Below, piece after piece: positions 62,601-64,000 of a stretch of 64,000 bases of DNA. The stretch is from Dasyornis broadbenti (lineage: Eukaryota > Chordata > Aves > Passeriformes > Dasyornithidae). The stretch spans positions 124,307-188,306 of the forward strand of contig VZRN01005167.1 of NCBI GenBank assembly GCA_013397935.1, written 5' to 3'. The stretch's first letter is position 1, and each line of letters begins with the position of its first letter. The notes below the pieces were generated by a model. That model was not told the DNA's origin, did no database searches, and was given only the letters and a program-made list of their open reading frames with translations. Made by a program: the position numbers and the translations under genes.

Positions 62601-64000
62601 CTCACAGTTTTCCAAAAGCCACTGCTACTTTGATAAAAAAGCAACTGCTTACATGCATTCTGGACTCTTAGTTTCCAGGCTGGATGGAGCAAAGGCCTTC
62701 ACCGAGGTAAGAGCCACCTCATTCAGATGTAGGGAATGCATTCTGTTTTGGAACCCCAAATGGTGAGTGTGTTGCTCAGAGAACGTGTAGTCTCTCTCAA
62801 GTAAAGGCAAGCCAGCACAGGAAACAGCTAGGGCATGCATTAGGAGAGCTATAAATGTAGTGCTTCTGTCTTCCTAGCCCTAAACAAGGCTGAATAATGG
62901 CATGTCATCACTGTCCTCTGGAGATGGCCTTCAGCCATGCTACTACCTGCTTGGAGGGAATGAGATGAAAGCAAGACAGCAGTAACCTGTCCCCTCCCTT
63001 CAAACTCGCTGAGCACCAGCCACACTCACTACATCTTTGGCAGCCTTCAGTGCCAAATTTGGTATCCCACTCCCCTGAGCTACTGCTTCAGTTTCCATCA
63101 TTAGCTGGAACGAGTTTTGTTCCCCAGGGCTTTGCCAATTACAGCAAACAGATGCTGGGAGGCAAGGAAGGCTCCATGAGTATGTCCTTATGCAAACATG
63201 GACATTCACCTAAAGCATGAACTTGGCCTAAGAAACAAAGATGCACTCCTGGCACAGTACCCCATTCTAGATAATTTGCCTCTCTTTTAAAGACAATAAA
63301 GTATATCACAAACTAGTTCACAGTGCAAATTTAATATTTTATTGCATTCTTGAAATGGGCATTGTTTTTCATTGTCTTATCACATTTAATCTCTGAGGTT
63401 ATAACACAATGAACGTTTCCCTGTAGTAACTGCATAGAGACTTCAAAAAGAATTTTGTTTTTCTAATGGAATTTCACCAGATGATGATTACTCTGTCTCT
63501 CCTTTAAGATCTCAAAGAAAGAAGATTTTAAAAAAAAGAACCCCAAATAAAAAAGGCCAATCCAAAGGTCCATATTTTCAAATATGACTAGTGACTAAGG
63601 GGACCTAACTTAATATGCACTGAAGACTTTCAAAAGCAAGGGGTGAGAATTTTCTAAAAGGCAGCTTCCTTTATAAAATGTCCACATTAGCAAACAAACA
63701 AAAGCACAATTGTTTGGGAATGGTAAGCCTAAACCCCACCGATTTCAATCCCATCTTTGAATACAACTTCTGAAATGACAGCATGGTCTTTACAAGCAGA
63801 GAGCAGAGAAACAGCAGAGAATGACTCCTGCAGACACAGTCACACATGTGACAAAAGCGGGGTTGCAAGTGCAGCAATTATAACAGCACCTCTTCAGGGA
63901 AAACCAGCTTGTAAGCAAGAAAACTCAGGCACAAAACAGGTCAAAACCACTCCAAAATGACTCAGAGGTCTCAAAGGCTGAAAACAACAGGTCAATTTTA

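Larger units (their letters stand above)
45651..64000. other. Upstream or intronic sequence without recognised genes
   Basis: Sequence to the right of the CpG-rich island. It would be 5' flank for the short transcript and intron for the long PHACTR1 transcript. I found the 46.27 kb alternating tract, one CR1 tail at 55.2 kb, a poly(T) run and a gap at 59.6 kb. I searched by eye for the canonical upstream PHACTR1 segment (RSKSDTPYLAEARISFNLG) on the minus strand and did not find it. AT-rich blocks near 49.28 kb and 61.65 kb have taattaatta-type motifs and might be conserved enhancers, but nothing here proves that. Confidence 0.6.

Noticed and set aside
1..64000. CRISPR arrays, operons, tRNA or rRNA genes
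   Set aside because: No spaced direct repeats, cloverleaf-like sequence or ribosomal RNA segments were seen, and the window is vertebrate nuclear DNA.

Overview
This window looks like vertebrate nuclear DNA, very probably from a bird. The evidence is sparse short exons with vertebrate-type splice sites in a large intronic background, CR1 LINE 3' ends of the avian type, and two long terminal repeats (LTRs) of the avian ERVL-like kind. Nothing resembles a prokaryotic gene. Most open frames are short chance frames in intron, and several begin at a non-ATG codon.

The only gene I can name is PHACTR1 (phosphatase and actin regulator 1), on the minus strand. One internal coding exon lies at 20687..20851 and encodes the segment from [20 protein letters not shown] to the basic block containing KPWKWRKKKSEKFK. 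About 23.7 kb upstream on the same strand, inside a CpG-rich island (about 44.34-45.65 kb), is an open frame ending at a textbook donor (44512|gtgagt). Its phase fits the 20.8 kb acceptor exactly: the split codon becomes GCT, Ala, as in known PHACTR1. I read it as an alternative first coding exon of PHACTR1, giving a different N-terminus (MKPKKKAFYLVRMKPLKEP...). The exons for the long-form N-terminus (MDYPKMDYF...) and the next downstream exon (the first RPEL motif) were not found, so they are probably outside the window.

Layout: 1-20686 is PHACTR1 intron, with a possible short-chain dehydrogenase-like exon remnant on the plus strand near 18.8 kb. 20687-20851 is the PHACTR1 exon. 20852-44511 is intron carrying a CR1 copy (21.5 kb), an LTR on + (28.5-29.1 kb), and an LTR on - (39.9-40.9 kb) flanked by a perfect 5-bp target duplication and holding a 153-base assembly gap. 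44512-44764 is the alternative first exon within the CpG island. 44.8-64 kb is upstream or intronic sequence with a 52-bp alternating purine-pyrimidine tract, one CR1 fragment and a second assembly gap in a TA repeat.

In the working model, a promoter in the 44-45.6 kb island makes a PHACTR1 transcript whose first exon splices over the LTR-containing intron to the 20.8 kb exon and then to exons left of position 1. Other repeats are intronic passengers.
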